A DNA stretch of 18,503 nt from SZUA-22 sp039714835. Lineage in GTDB: Bacteria > Bacteroidota > Ignavibacteria > Ignavibacteriales > Melioribacteraceae. Every line of letters starts with the position of its first letter. Positions within the stretch are counted from its first letter, which is position 1. The notes beneath the pieces are model-generated. The model saw only the letters and a list, made by a program, of their open reading frames with translations, was not told the DNA's origin and did no database searches. The translations under genes and the position numbers were made by a program. The DNA is taken from NCBI GenBank assembly GCA_039714835.1, contig JBDLIN010000052.1, positions 1 to 18,503 on the forward strand, read 5' to 3'. Of the stretch, positions 1-9,830 are shown in pieces.

Positions 1-27
1 CGTGACGTTACATCTAATGAAATTTCT

Positions 28-47
28 GTCAAGGAATGGTCCTTGAC
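28..47. terminator. Perfect 8-bp stem-loop, possible terminator
   Basis: GTCAAGGA and TCCTTGAC form a perfect 8-bp stem with a 4-base loop. It lies about 35 bases beyond the stop codon of the large minus-strand gene, so it could end that transcript. No strong T-run follows on the minus strand, so it may instead be a processing or stability hairpin. Confidence 0.4.
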
Positions 48-81
48 TGCCTATTTAATATATTTTGTCTCATTCTATCAT

Positions 82-3000
82 CTACAACTTCCGAGCGACT
101 ACAAGAACATCTTTCAGAACATCAATAATTCCTGATATAGAATTACTCGCTTCAATATAAACAATGTACATTCCTATTTTTAGCGGATTACCTTTTTCAT
201 CAAGTCCATCGAATATTTCAGATCCTGTCGATGCTGATGCTTTATTATTTACCAATGTTCGTACTATTCTCCCTTTATCATCAAATATTTTAATCCTTAT
301 CTGCGCTGTTTCTTTTGACAGATTATAATTTATTATTGTGAAATCCTCATAACCGTCATTATCAGGAGAAAACGGATTTGGTGAGAATGAAAGCTTAGCT
401 TCCGATAATTCCCCAACCGTATAGATTGAGTTTTTTTTAGCCGGTGTAGCACCGATAGGATCAACACTTGTACTCCAATTTGAAATGGCATTGCCACTTA
501 ATTGTGGATTTATTCGTTCAAGTGATTTGTTTTTAAGAAGATTGATATTCTTATTATGCCAATCTGAGTTATATCTTACCGAATCAATCGTATTTCCCCA
601 GTGATCAATTATAATTATTACTTCTTCTTCATTTGACAAACTTAAATCACCACTATTAGAAATTTTGATTGAGGAATTATTCTTCAGTTCAGGATAAGAG
701 CTAAAGAATATTGAATCAGCTGCAATTACAAAAAAATTATCCGATGCCACGTCAAAAAATGTATTTGATAGTTCAAAATGATTATCTGATTCATCAATTA
801 GAGACCATCCGCCTATATCAATATGTGAATCAGTTGTATTATAAAATTCTATAAACTCAGAATTGTTTGAATAAGGATCGAACATAATCTCATTGATTTT
901 AAGATCACCCTGTGTATAAGGTTGAGTTTTTAAAACGGAATTACTTATTCCTGGCGTTGCTCCTTCTATACTTAAAGATGGAAGCCAATTATAAATATCT
1001 GAAGCTGGAGCATCGAATGAGACTCTTTCAAGTGACCTTCCTTTCTCAGTTTCCCAATCCTTATCATAGCGAAGACTATCTATAATTTTGCTATTAAAAT
1101 CGTAGAGTAAAATACCATCATCATAATTTCCTAAGGTCCCAAAATTAACTTCAAACATTTTACAATTACCTTGATTACTGAATTTTGATGTGTCATTAGT
1201 AATAATAAAATACTCTCCAGAATTGATAATTTCATCATACTCAGTAATTCTATTTTTAGTTGGCGATATCAATAAATCACTTATGAACCAATTTTTAATG
1301 TTAATTGAACTATTACTATTATTATATAATTCAATCCATTCAGATTTTTTCTCTTTAGGATTTACCATAAACTCATTAATAATTATCGAGTTTTTAAGAA
1401 AGCTTGGATAAACCATAACAGAAAGCCTATTATTTGTCGTATCATTATCAAGTTCAGAAATCACGTATGAAATTATTCTTGTTGAATCACTAAGAATAAA
1501 AGGATTTTCGGCTTTGATCAATGATGAATCCCCACTTTCCAATCTTAGATTATTTGTTACAGAAAGTAGAGTCATTTTTTCATTACTCTTAGTTCCGATT
1601 TCAAGTGAAAAATTTTCAATCGAATTATTTCCAATATTCTGTATAACAACACCAACCATAACTTCCTCATTGATTGACGGAAATTCAGGTTCTGTTTTAA
1701 TTGAAGTAATCTTAAGATCATACATCTTTGGAGTGATACTATTTTGTCGACCTGGTGTGCTTAGTTCAATATCTGTTGAGCTTGCCCAATTAACTGAATC
1801 ATTTGATCCAAAATGATGAAATCTTCTTTCTAATGAATATCCCGATGTTCCACCCCACGCAGTTCGATATTCAACCGAATCAATTATATTATTGTATTGG
1901 TCTTTTATCACTACACCATCAGCATCATTATTTAAGTTAGCAAAATTCATAATCATAATATCGGAAGGTACTTCTTTATGATATTCTAAGATTGTTGAAT
2001 CTTTTGCAATTACAATAAAGTCTTTCCCTTTTATAGAAATATTTTGATCAGTAATCTTTGTGGTTTTCGGATTAGTGTAAATATCTGAGATAATCCAATT
2101 CTTTAAACTAACCTTCTCATCACTTGTATTAAAAAGCTCTATCCATTCCGGTTCACCATTAATTGGCGAATACATAATTTCATTTACTACAACGATGTTA
2201 GTAGAATATCCTGGAGCAATTGTTGAATAAAGGATGTTATTATTGAGATCTTGATCATGTTCTGATAATGCTTCAATGTAAAACCCTCTTTCCCCTTTTA
2301 TAGAATCGACAGTATAATTAAAGTTTATTTCAACTGAATCACCAGCAAAGATCTCTTCAACATCACTTGTTTCTAAAAGGATGAAGTCTGTTGAGTCTAA
2401 ATTAACATCTTCAAAAAGTTGCAGAGTACATGTTAAATTATTCTTCCCAATATTTTTTACACTTGCAGAAATAGTGACCGATTCACCATATAATGGGAAT
2501 GTGGGAGAAAAATTTATTTTAGTAATCTCAATATCATAATCACGTTGACTAATAGAATTAGGCATTCCCGGAGTCCCTCCGGAATCAAGTTTTGAATTAT
2601 TCCAGTTCGATGAATCAACTGAGGAAACTTCACTATTTATACGCTCTAAAGACACACCATTCATTCCACCCCAGTCAGGATTGAATTCCAGAGAATCAAT
2701 TACTCTGTCTAAGGAATCCAAAATTATTATTCGATCACCACTATTATTTAGAGTAGGGAATGAAGAGATTACACAATTTATTGTATCGCTATATATATCA
2801 AAGAGAGTTGAATCTCTTGCAATCACAAAATATTGATTGGGAAAAAGTATCTGTTCATTTTTCATTACTTGAACAGTATCATTCGCATCTGCAATTTGGT
2901 GGTTTTTTAGATCTATCGTTTTATTACTCCTATTAAATAGTTCTATCCACTCTGGTTCCGGCTTATTTGGTGCATACATTATCTCGTTTATTACAATATC

Positions 3001-4746
3001 ATTCCTCTGCTCATTTATTTCAACAGCATTAAATTTAAGATATGATATGTTGTTATCATTATTCATATCGCTGTTGTAAATTATTTTTGCAATAAAATAA
3101 TTTTCTCCCGGCATAAATTCTGAGAACTCATGAGAAACGATTGTGCTGTCATTTGATAATAAATTAGACTCGTTATATATAAATAATAATTCATTTTCTT
3201 GGGTGGTTGAATCTCTATTAGAATCATGAAAAATCTGAACAGAATAATCACCAGAGTTTGATGTGCCTATGTTTTTAACATGAACATTTAGCTGAATTGA
3301 TTCTCCAACAACAACAAGTTTTTCCTCAACATTAAAATGACTTATAGCTAAATCAAGTTCTTTTGGTGTTATTGAGTTTTCTTTGCCCGGAGTACCTCCA
3401 AATTGATTTACAGAACTTCCCCAATTTGTACTATCATTACCAGAATTAGTTAAATCTATTTTTTCTAATGAGAATCCATCTTGCCCACCCCAGGTGTTAG
3501 CATAATTAACACTATCAATTTCTCTTTTTAAAGAATCGAGAAGTTTTAGATTATCCCCGGAATTATTTAATGAAGGAAGGTTAATATTAATCACTTTGGA
3601 TGAGATATCGTAATAATCATGTATACTTTCATCATCCGACAATACAATAAATTCATGTGGTTGAATAAAGTATGCACTATCATAAATGACAGTTGATGAT
3701 ACTTTATCAGTTGCTCTCCAATTTTTAAGATTTATCTCAGAATTAGTCGTATTATAAATTTCAATCCATTCAGGCTCATTATCCAATGGAGCATACATTA
3801 TTTCACTTATCACTATTTCGTTAAAGTTATTTGGCTTTGGAATGATTGCAATATCAATTGATTTCAAATTATTCTCAAGACTTTGGTCAAGACTGAAATC
3901 AACTTCGGCGAAAAGATTAAATTTCCCCATTAAAAGACTATCAGCGTAACTGGTTATGACTATAGAGTCTCCTGGGAATAAGTTCGTATAATTTTCTAAT
4001 TCAATAATTTCATTTTGCTGCGCAAGTGAGTCTTGATTATAGTCAATAAATAGAGTGACTATAAAATCATCTGCTGGAGAAGTTCCTATATTTTTGATCA
4101 CTGTATTGAACTGAACTTCCTGTCCCTCGAATACTTGTAACGGATTAAAGTATATGTCGTGAATAGTTAAATCATACCTTTTAACTGAAACAGAATTATC
4201 ATTTCCAGGAGTTCCATTCAATACGATAGAATTTTCCCAGTTAGTGGATGAGGAATCTTTATTCAGAATAATTTTCTCATCCGAAATTCCCGCATTATTA
4301 TTAGCTGAGTAAGAATAGACATCAAGAGTATCACCAAATGAATCTACTAAGTATACAGTTCTATCACTTGTGTTTGCCATCCCAGATGAACCAAAACTAT
4401 TGTTATCAATTTTTAATACTATCGTGGTATCTGGAACTATAGAAGAATAAATACCTGAACTTAGATCATAATCACCTTCAAATATTACTGCAAACGCTTT
4501 AGGAGGTAGATTTATACCATTATCAGTTTCTATTAAAGTATCTGCATTTGCTGTTGAATAAATAATCTGATATTTAGATAAATCTATACTATTAGTATTT
4601 GATAAATTGAATATTTCAATAAACTCACTGTTTGATATTGAAGGACGAAACATAACCTCTGAAATAATTATTGAATCGGTTTGTGCAAAGGACTGCACAA
4701 CAGAAAAAAATATAACGGTGAATGTTAATTTTAAAATGGATTTCAC
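82..4746 (-). CDS. Large secreted multi-domain protein: six lamin-tail domains, four CARDB-like domains, FlgD/CHU_C-like C-terminus
   Basis: This is a 1554-residue exported protein. A signal peptide covers residues 1 to about 21 (hydrophobic core, then SFAQT). Lamin-tail domains begin near residues 27, 310, 587, 853, 1115 and 1280, each marked by a variant of NEIMYAP...EPEWIELFN...LKNW. CARDB-like Ig domains begin near residues 192, 465, 737 and 1010, marked by YDLxI and VKNIG. The first four lamin-tail domains each pair with a CARDB domain, giving a repeat of about 270 residues; the last two lamin-tail domains follow without one. From about residue 1455, FSPNPFSPDNDG opens a FlgD/CHU_C-like Ig module of the kind found at the C-termini of secreted Bacteroidota proteins. 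The start is GTG at 4744-4746, with GAGGG 10 bases upstream. No catalytic domain is visible. An adhesive or surface-structural role is inferred; the substrate is unknown. Confidence 0.88.
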   Translation of the reverse strand: MKSILKLTFTVIFFSVVQSFAQTDSIIISEVMFRPSISNSEFIEIFNLSNTNSIDLSKYQIIYSTANADTLIETDNGINLPPKAFAVIFEGDYDLSSGIYSSIVPDTTIVLKIDNNSFGSSGMANTSDRTVYLVDSFGDTLDVYSYSANNNAGISDEKIILNKDSSSTNWENSIVLNGTPGNDNSVSVKRYDLTIHDIYFNPLQVFEGQEVQFNTVIKNIGTSPADDFIVTLFIDYNQDSLAQQNEIIELENYTNLFPGDSIVITSYADSLLMGKFNLFAEVDFSLDQSLENNLKSIDIAIIPKPNNFNEIVISEIMYAPLDNEPEWIEIYNTTNSEINLKNWRATDKVSSTVIYDSAYFIQPHEFIVLSDDESIHDYYDISSKVININLPSLNNSGDNLKLLDSLKREIDSVNYANTWGGQDGFSLEKIDLTNSGNDSTNWGSSVNQFGGTPGKENSITPKELDLAISHFNVEEKLVVVGESIQLNVHVKNIGTSNSGDYSVQIFHDSNRDSTTQENELLFIYNESNLLSNDSTIVSHEFSEFMPGENYFIAKIIYNSDMNNDNNISYLKFNAVEINEQRNDIVINEIMYAPNKPEPEWIELFNRSNKTIDLKNHQIADANDTVQVMKNEQILFPNQYFVIARDSTLFDIYSDTINCVISSFPTLNNSGDRIIILDSLDRVIDSLEFNPDWGGMNGVSLERINSEVSSVDSSNWNNSKLDSGGTPGMPNSISQRDYDIEITKINFSPTFPLYGESVTISASVKNIGKNNLTCTLQLFEDVNLDSTDFILLETSDVEEIFAGDSVEINFNYTVDSIKGERGFYIEALSEHDQDLNNNILYSTIAPGYSTNIVVVNEIMYSPINGEPEWIELFNTSDEKVSLKNWIISDIYTNPKTTKITDQNISIKGKDFIVIAKDSTILEYHKEVPSDIMIMNFANLNNDADGVVIKDQYNNIIDSVEYRTAWGGTSGYSLERRFHHFGSNDSVNWASSTDIELSTPGRQNSITPKMYDLKITSIKTEPEFPSINEEVMVGVVIQNIGNNSIENFSLEIGTKSNEKMTLLSVTNNLRLESGDSSLIKAENPFILSDSTRIISYVISELDNDTTNNRLSVMVYPSFLKNSIIINEFMVNPKEKKSEWIELYNNSNSSINIKNWFISDLLISPTKNRITEYDEIINSGEYFIITNDTSKFSNQGNCKMFEVNFGTLGNYDDGILLYDFNSKIIDSLRYDKDWETEKGRSLERVSFDAPASDIYNWLPSLSIEGATPGISNSVLKTQPYTQGDLKINEIMFDPYSNNSEFIEFYNTTDSHIDIGGWSLIDESDNHFELSNTFFDVASDNFFVIAADSIFFSSYPELKNNSSIKISNSGDLSLSNEEEVIIIIDHWGNTIDSVRYNSDWHNKNINLLKNKSLERINPQLSGNAISNWSTSVDPIGATPAKKNSIYTVGELSEAKLSFSPNPFSPDNDGYEDFTIINYNLSKETAQIRIKIFDDKGRIVRTLVNNKASASTGSEIFDGLDEKGNPLKIGMYIVYIEASNSISGIIDVLKDVLVVARKL

Positions 4747-4901
4747 GTGTCAAATGCCCTCATTCGTATTTTAATATATAAAATCAATAGGAAAAATGTC
4801 ACTAAAAAATCCATATAAATTAAATTAGCACAATAAATTATAATCCTAATTACTACATTTTATTATATTACGAATCAAAATAATCTCTTCAAGGAATCTA
4901 A
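4747..4901. promoter_or_regulatory. Divergent intergenic region
   Basis: This 155-base AT-rich gap separates two divergent genes, so promoters for both should lie here. A TATAAT hexamer is present at 4839-4844 on the plus strand, without a convincing -35 partner. AAGGA at 4889-4893 serves as the ribosome binding site of the SpoIID-family gene. Nothing else stands out. Confidence 0.3.
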
Positions 4902-6245
4902 ATGAAAGAACCTAATGTAAGTGTAGCGATTTTAACCAACAATCAAATTACTTTTGAGTTACATGGAGAGTATCAATGCTCGTGTAAGAAAGTTAACTGT
5001 CATGGTACTTACACTGCAATTCCCCAAAAAGATAATATATTAATTACAAGAGGTTCTGATTCAGTGGTTGTAGATGACGGTACTATCTTTACACCAAGTA
5101 ATATAGACTCAGAGTCATTTAGACTCAAAGATGTTATTATTGGAAAGGAGTTTCATTGGCAGAAAAAAGAGACCCAGGTTTTTCTGGGCTCACTCAAACT
5201 GATTATAGATAATGAACAAATAACAGCAATTAATATAATTCCAGTTGAAAGATATTTAGAAAGTGTAATCTCTTCAGAGATGAGTGCAACAAGTTCGCCG
5301 GAATTGTTAAAAGCACATGCAATAATTTCGAGAAGCTGGCTCCTTGCACAGATGGAAAAAAGAAAAGGAATTAATGCTTCTGAAAATGAATATCAGTCAA
5401 TTGTTGAAACTGACGAGGAATATATTAAATGGTACGATCGAGAGGATCATATCTTGTATGATGTTTGTGCTGACGATCATTGCCAAAGATATCAGGGTAT
5501 TACTCGAATGCACGCTCATAGGGCCCAAGATGCAGTTACCCATACCCGTGGTATTACACTTATGTATAATGATCAGATTTGCGATACTCGGTTTTCAAAA
5601 TCATGTGGAGGGATTTCAGAATCGTTCGAAAATGTCTGGGAATCCATTGAACATCCATATCTCAAAAGTATTGTCGACTATAAATTTGAAAGTGATGAAT
5701 ACGGACAAAATTTAAGAGACGAAAGATCAGCTAAAAAGTGGATTCAAGGCGAACCTAATGCATACTGTAATACAAAAGATGAAAAGATACTATCTCAAGT
5801 TTTAGTTGACTATGACCGTGCAACAACAGATTTTTATCGTTGGGAAGTCCAGTATTCTCAAGAAGAATTATCAAATTTGATAAGAACAAAATCAGGTATC
5901 GACTTTGGAAAGATCCTTGATCTAGTACCTATTGAAAGGGGTTATTCAGGTAGATTAATTAAATTGAAAATTGTTGGTACTGAAAAAAGTCTGATAGTCG
6001 GTAAAGAATTAGAAATAAGAAAACTGCTCTCAGAAAAACATCTTTATAGTTCTGCAATTGTAATTGATAAAAGTAATGTTATTGATGAGATACCGCTAGA
6101 ATTTATAATTAAAGGAGCTGGCTGGGGACATGGCGTTGGTCTTTGTCAAATTGGTGCTGCCGTTATGAGCGAAAAGGGATTTTCATTTGATGAAATACTC
6201 CTTCATTATTTTAGAAATGCAATCATTAAAAGAATCTATGATTAA
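4902..6245 (+). CDS. SpoIID/LytB-domain protein (putative peptidoglycan lytic enzyme or amidase enhancer)
   Basis: This 447-residue protein belongs to the SpoIID/LytB family, whose best-known member cleaves glycan strands of peptidoglycan that lack stem peptides. The core runs from about residue 110: YLESVISSEM contains the likely catalytic Glu126 (by analogy with SpoIID), followed by LLKAHAIISRSWLLAQ. SKSCGGISE has Cys235 next to the conserved GG. The C-terminal signature GAGWGHGVGLCQIGA lies near residues 404-418. An insert with VCADDHCQRYQG lies between the catalytic Glu and the CGG motif. The N-terminal part has a cysteine cluster, CSCKKVNCHG (C26, C28, C33). No signal peptide or membrane helix is visible, which is odd for a wall-active enzyme in a presumed diderm. 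The ATG has AAGGA upstream. It is first in a likely unit with the next two genes. Family assignment is secure; activity is inferred. Confidence 0.85.
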   Translation: MKEPNVSVAILTNNQITFELHGEYQCSCKKVNCHGTYTAIPQKDNILITRGSDSVVVDDGTIFTPSNIDSESFRLKDVIIGKEFHWQKKETQVFLGSLKLIIDNEQITAINIIPVERYLESVISSEMSATSSPELLKAHAIISRSWLLAQMEKRKGINASENEYQSIVETDEEYIKWYDREDHILYDVCADDHCQRYQGITRMHAHRAQDAVTHTRGITLMYNDQICDTRFSKSCGGISESFENVWESIEHPYLKSIVDYKFESDEYGQNLRDERSAKKWIQGEPNAYCNTKDEKILSQVLVDYDRATTDFYRWEVQYSQEELSNLIRTKSGIDFGKILDLVPIERGYSGRLIKLKIVGTEKSLIVGKELEIRKLLSEKHLYSSAIVIDKSNVIDEIPLEFIIKGAGWGHGVGLCQIGAAVMSEKGFSFDEILLHYFRNAIIKRIYD

Positions 6246-6291
6246 AATCTCCACTATATATTTTATTTCTCATATCTTAATTCAATAAAAA

Positions 6292-8382
6292 ATGATTTTT
6301 CTTAATCCTACAATTCTATTTGGATTATTAGCTGCTTCAATACCAGTGATACTTCATTTTCTAAATCTGAGAAAGATAAGAAAAATTGAATTCAGTACGC
6401 TTGCATTTCTTAAGGAACTTCAAAAATCTAAAATCAAAAGAATCAAGTTCAAGCAATGGCTCTTACTAGCATTAAGAATATTGATTATACTTTTTTTAGT
6501 CAGTTCCTTCGCAAGACCCACTCTTGAAACTGTTGCCATTAGTGGAACAGGCTCAGTGGCTAAAACAACGGCCGTTATTATACTTGATGATTCATACAGT
6601 ATGTCAATTGTTGATGAAAATGGTTCTTATCTAAATCAGGCTAAAGAAATCATTATTGATCTAATTTCTGATTTCAATGAAGGTGACGAAGTAATTATAA
6701 TATTGACATCTGCTCCCGACAATAAAATTTTATCAAGTAATTTTAACCAATTAATAAAGGATATAAGAGGAATTAAGATATCTTATATTACCAATTCATT
6801 ATCAGAATCATTATCTGCTGCTTCGCTGTTAATAAATAATGCCTCAAATTATAATAAAGAGGTTTTTGTTTTTTCTGATTTCCAAAAGAGTACGACTATT
6901 GAACAAAAAGATGATGAAGCAGATAAAATTATTTCCTTTGATGAAACAACTAAGCTTTACCTTTTTAGATTTGAAAATGGTGAAGTTCAAAATATTGCAG
7001 TGAATGATCTTAAATCACTAAATCAAATATTCGAGCTTAATAAAGAAATAACTTTACAGGCTAGCGTAACAAATTTTTCTGATGATGATTTTGATGATGC
7101 ACTACTATCAATATTTTTAAATGGTGAAATTAATGCTCATCAAAATGTTTCAATCCCTTTGGGGACCACAAAAATGTTGTCATACAATACTATCTTAAAG
7201 AAGAGTGGTACTGTTGAATTGCTTGCTGAATTAGAGGATGATGAAATTGAATATGATAATAGGTATTACCATACTATTAATGTTCCCGAGAATATTAATG
7301 TGCTGATTTCATCTAATAGTAAAATTGATTCCAAATTTATCGAATTAGCTCTTCGCACTTCCTCTGAAAATATTTTTAAAATTGAAAAAATAAAAAGTAG
7401 AGAAATAAACTCTGTTAATCTTGATTCCTACGATTGTCTGTTTTTAATTGGATTAAAAGATAATATTAATACAACAAAATTAACTCAATTTGTAAAAGAA
7501 GGTGGTCAAATAATTATTGCACCTTCTTCTAATATGAATAATCAAAAATTTAATTCACTTCTTGAAGCTTTTAATATTCCAAGATTCGGAAACCTTCAAA
7601 CTTTAATTCGTGAAGATCAGTTCAACACTTTTGAAAAGATCAATTATCAACATCCTATTTTTAACAATATTTTTGAAAAAGAAAACAATCAAAATATTGA
7701 ATCTCCTCATATCAGAACTTATTATAAAACTTCGCTACAGGGTGAGGGAGAGAGTATTATTAGCCTTCTTGATGGTTCATCTTTTCTGAGTGAATATCAT
7801 TATGAGGATGGGAAAATATTTCTTTTTAATATCGCTCCAACTTTATCGTGGAGTGATTTCCCAATCAAGAGTATCTTTGTGCCGATTATTAACAGAAGTA
7901 TTTATTATCTTACATCAAATAAGAATAATTTTACAAGCCTTATTGCCGGTGATAAAATTGAAATAGATATTTCAAATATTAATATTCCCCAAATAAAAGT
8001 ACTTAGACCAGATAAGAGTGAAGAGTTTGCAAATATTGATCCTAACTCGAAATATTTTAAATATAAGAATTCAGATCTAATTGGTCTTTATAAATTTTAT
8101 TCTGGTGATAAATTGATTGATGTTGCTGCAGTAAATGTAAATATAATTGAATCTAATTTGAAAACTATTTCACTAAATGATTTTGAGAATTATTTGAACG
8201 ATGCTGGCTTTAAAGGTACTATCCTACATATGGATAATAAAAATTACAAAAATGAAATTTCACAAGCTCGATTTGGATCAGAGTTGTGGAAGTTGTTTTT
8301 AATAATTACACTTATTCTTGCTCTTATTGAAATGTTCATTGCAAGAAGTGCAAAAAAAGATTTAGCTGATCTAACTAGTTGA
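6292..8382 (+). CDS. BatA-like membrane protein with N-terminal double-helix domain and von Willebrand factor A domain
   Basis: This 696-residue protein opens with the aerotolerance-regulator N-terminal domain (NPTILFGLLAASIPVILHFL). It has two membrane helices near residues 8-24 and 56-73, separated by a basic KIRKIEF...KIKRIKFKQW stretch. A von Willebrand A domain follows, with metal-site motif DDSYS (D99, S101, S103) and about 130 residues of domain. The middle and C-terminal part resembles the periplasmic glutamine-amidotransferase-like region of this family. A last helix lies near residues 667-688, followed by a basic tail. Relatives sit in moxR/DUF58/bat clusters in Bacteroidota, but here those partners are absent. 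The gene starts 46 bases after the SpoIID gene with no clear ribosome binding site, so translational coupling or a leaderless start is possible. Function is unknown beyond a likely role in envelope stress or assembly. Confidence 0.8.
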   Translation: MIFLNPTILFGLLAASIPVILHFLNLRKIRKIEFSTLAFLKELQKSKIKRIKFKQWLLLALRILIILFLVSSFARPTLETVAISGTGSVAKTTAVIILDDSYSMSIVDENGSYLNQAKEIIIDLISDFNEGDEVIIILTSAPDNKILSSNFNQLIKDIRGIKISYITNSLSESLSAASLLINNASNYNKEVFVFSDFQKSTTIEQKDDEADKIISFDETTKLYLFRFENGEVQNIAVNDLKSLNQIFELNKEITLQASVTNFSDDDFDDALLSIFLNGEINAHQNVSIPLGTTKMLSYNTILKKSGTVELLAELEDDEIEYDNRYYHTINVPENINVLISSNSKIDSKFIELALRTSSENIFKIEKIKSREINSVNLDSYDCLFLIGLKDNINTTKLTQFVKEGGQIIIAPSSNMNNQKFNSLLEAFNIPRFGNLQTLIREDQFNTFEKINYQHPIFNNIFEKENNQNIESPHIRTYYKTSLQGEGESIISLLDGSSFLSEYHYEDGKIFLFNIAPTLSWSDFPIKSIFVPIINRSIYYLTSNKNNFTSLIAGDKIEIDISNINIPQIKVLRPDKSEEFANIDPNSKYFKYKNSDLIGLYKFYSGDKLIDVAAVNVNIIESNLKTISLNDFENYLNDAGFKGTILHMDNKNYKNEISQARFGSELWKLFLIITLILALIEMFIARSAKKDLADLTS

Positions 8383-8404
8383 TTATACTCTCAAGTGAAA
8401 AAGT

Positions 8405-9670
8405 ATGAATGAAATAATAGAAACTACGACTGAACGAGCTATGTTGATAGCTCTCAAAACAAGTAATGATACTCACAGTACTGTTGAAGAACATTTAACC
8501 GAACTTGAAATGCTTGCTGATACTGCAGGGGCAGAGACAATAATTAAGGTAGTGCAGGAGAGAGCAAAACCAGATAAAGCTTTTTATCTCGGGAAAGGTA
8601 AAGCGGAAGAAGCTGCTGAGTTAGTTGAATTAAATGATATTAACCTGGTAATATTTGATGCTGACCTGGCTCCAACGCAAGTAAGAAATCTTGAAAAACT
8701 ATTAGACAGAAAAATTGTTGATAGGAGTGGATTGATCCTTGACATTTTTGCTGCTCATGCGAAAACGAAACAAGCAAAAACTCAAGTCGAATTAGCTCAG
8801 CTTCAATATATGCTTCCTCGCCTAACAAGAGCATGGACCCATCTTTCAAAACAGTTTGGCGGAATTGGGACCAAGGGACCTGGTGAAACCCAGATTGAAA
8901 CTGATAGAAGACTTATTAGAACACGAATAAGTAAACTAAAGGATAATCTTAAAAAGATTGAAAACCAAAACCGAACAAAGAGTTTACGAAGGAAAGAATT
9001 TTTAACCGCATCACTTGTGGGATACACAAACGCTGGTAAATCTACTCTGATAAATTTATTAACAAACGCTGATGTTTTGGCAGAGAATAAATTGTTTGCT
9101 ACTTTAGATTCGACAACACGATCATTTGAAATTGATAAAAATAAACAAATCATGTTGAGTGATACAGTCGGATTTATTCGTAAGCTGCCTCATAATTTAA
9201 TTGAGTCATTCAAAAGCACACTAAATGTAGTTAGAGATTCGGACATTATCCTTCATGTAATTGATATATCCAATCCTTTTTTCGAAGATCATATGAAAGT
9301 TGTGAACGAAACGTTAAAGGAACTTGGATGTGAGGATAAAACACAGCTTCTAATATTTAATAAGGTAGATGATCTTCAGGATAGATCAAAGATTGAATAT
9401 ATTAATGCAAAGTACAGAAACAGTATAGTTATTTCTGCTGCTCGTGCAATCAATATTAGTATGGTCAAAGATAAGCTGATAGAAATTTATGAAAGTAATT
9501 ATAACGAAAAATCTATTATATTGAATGCTGCCCAATCAAAACTCATATCACAAATACATTCACTTGCCGAAGTACTCAATTCTGAATATATTGATGACAA
9601 AGTTTACATAACTTATAAAACTGATATTGCTAATTATAGCAAAATTGAAAGATTGTTAACTCAGAAATAA
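8405..9670 (+). CDS. hflX: GTPase HflX
   Basis: HflX is a GTPase that binds the 50S ribosomal subunit and splits or rescues stalled ribosomes under stress. The 421-residue length is normal. The N-terminal HflX domain carries KAFYLGKGKAEE, and the linker has GGIGTKGPGETQIETDRR. The GTPase domain begins near residue 200: P-loop GYTNAGKST, switch/G2 region with LFATLDSTTR, G3 DTVGFIRKLPHNL, G4 NKVD and G5 SAARA. A short C-terminal domain follows. The start is 22 bases after the BatA-like gene, with AAGTGAAAAAG as a weak ribosome binding site, so the two are probably cotranscribed. No key motif is missing. Confidence 0.95.
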   Translation: MNEIIETTTERAMLIALKTSNDTHSTVEEHLTELEMLADTAGAETIIKVVQERAKPDKAFYLGKGKAEEAAELVELNDINLVIFDADLAPTQVRNLEKLLDRKIVDRSGLILDIFAAHAKTKQAKTQVELAQLQYMLPRLTRAWTHLSKQFGGIGTKGPGETQIETDRRLIRTRISKLKDNLKKIENQNRTKSLRRKEFLTASLVGYTNAGKSTLINLLTNADVLAENKLFATLDSTTRSFEIDKNKQIMLSDTVGFIRKLPHNLIESFKSTLNVVRDSDIILHVIDISNPFFEDHMKVVNETLKELGCEDKTQLLIFNKVDDLQDRSKIEYINAKYRNSIVISAARAINISMVKDKLIEIYESNYNEKSIILNAAQSKLISQIHSLAEVLNSEYIDDKVYITYKTDIANYSKIERLLTQK

Positions 9671-9684
9671 AAAAAATTTTATTG

Positions 9685-9710
9685 AAAGTTACGGACCATT
9701 CTGTGACTTT
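9685..9710 (+). terminator. Weak stem-loop after hflX
   Basis: AAAGTTAC and GTGACTTT pair over 8 bp (one G-U) around a 10-base loop, 14 bases past the hflX stop. The following TTAAAT is not a clean T-run, so this is a weak candidate terminator. It may separate the housekeeping unit from the accessory insert. Confidence 0.3.
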
Positions 9711-9747
9711 ATGTATTAAATATGGCTTTTCAAATAGATCACATATT

Positions 9748-9830
9748 TTAGGTAATACCCTTATATTTCCATCGCATATATTAGGATAAACCCTTATATT
9801 TCTATTGAATTAATAAGGGTATACCCTAAT
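9748..9830 (+). promoter_or_regulatory. Three 33-bp-spaced operator-like repeats before the XRE gene
   Basis: Three 17-base direct repeats start at 9748, 9781 and 9814, exactly 33 bp apart: TTAGGTAATACCCTTAT, TTAGGATAAACCCTTAT and TAAGGGTATACCCTAAT. Twelve of 17 positions are invariant (TNAGGNNANACCCTNAT). The first two stay alike for 22 bases, continuing into ATTTC. Each unit is a partial dyad, and the third contains the perfect palindrome GGGTATACCC (9817-9826). The third unit overlaps the ATG at 9829. An array of dyads on the start of a helix-turn-helix gene suggests autoregulation, but no binding is shown. Confidence 0.65.

Noticed and set aside
1190..1816. Two plus-strand open frames (73 and 100 codons) opposite the large secreted protein gene
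   Set aside because: They lie inside a well-supported gene in antisense, have no ribosome binding sites, and their compositions are those expected of antisense shadows.
8640..9153. Minus-strand open frames opposite hflX
   Set aside because: They are antisense to a gene with all expected GTPase motifs and have no independent support.
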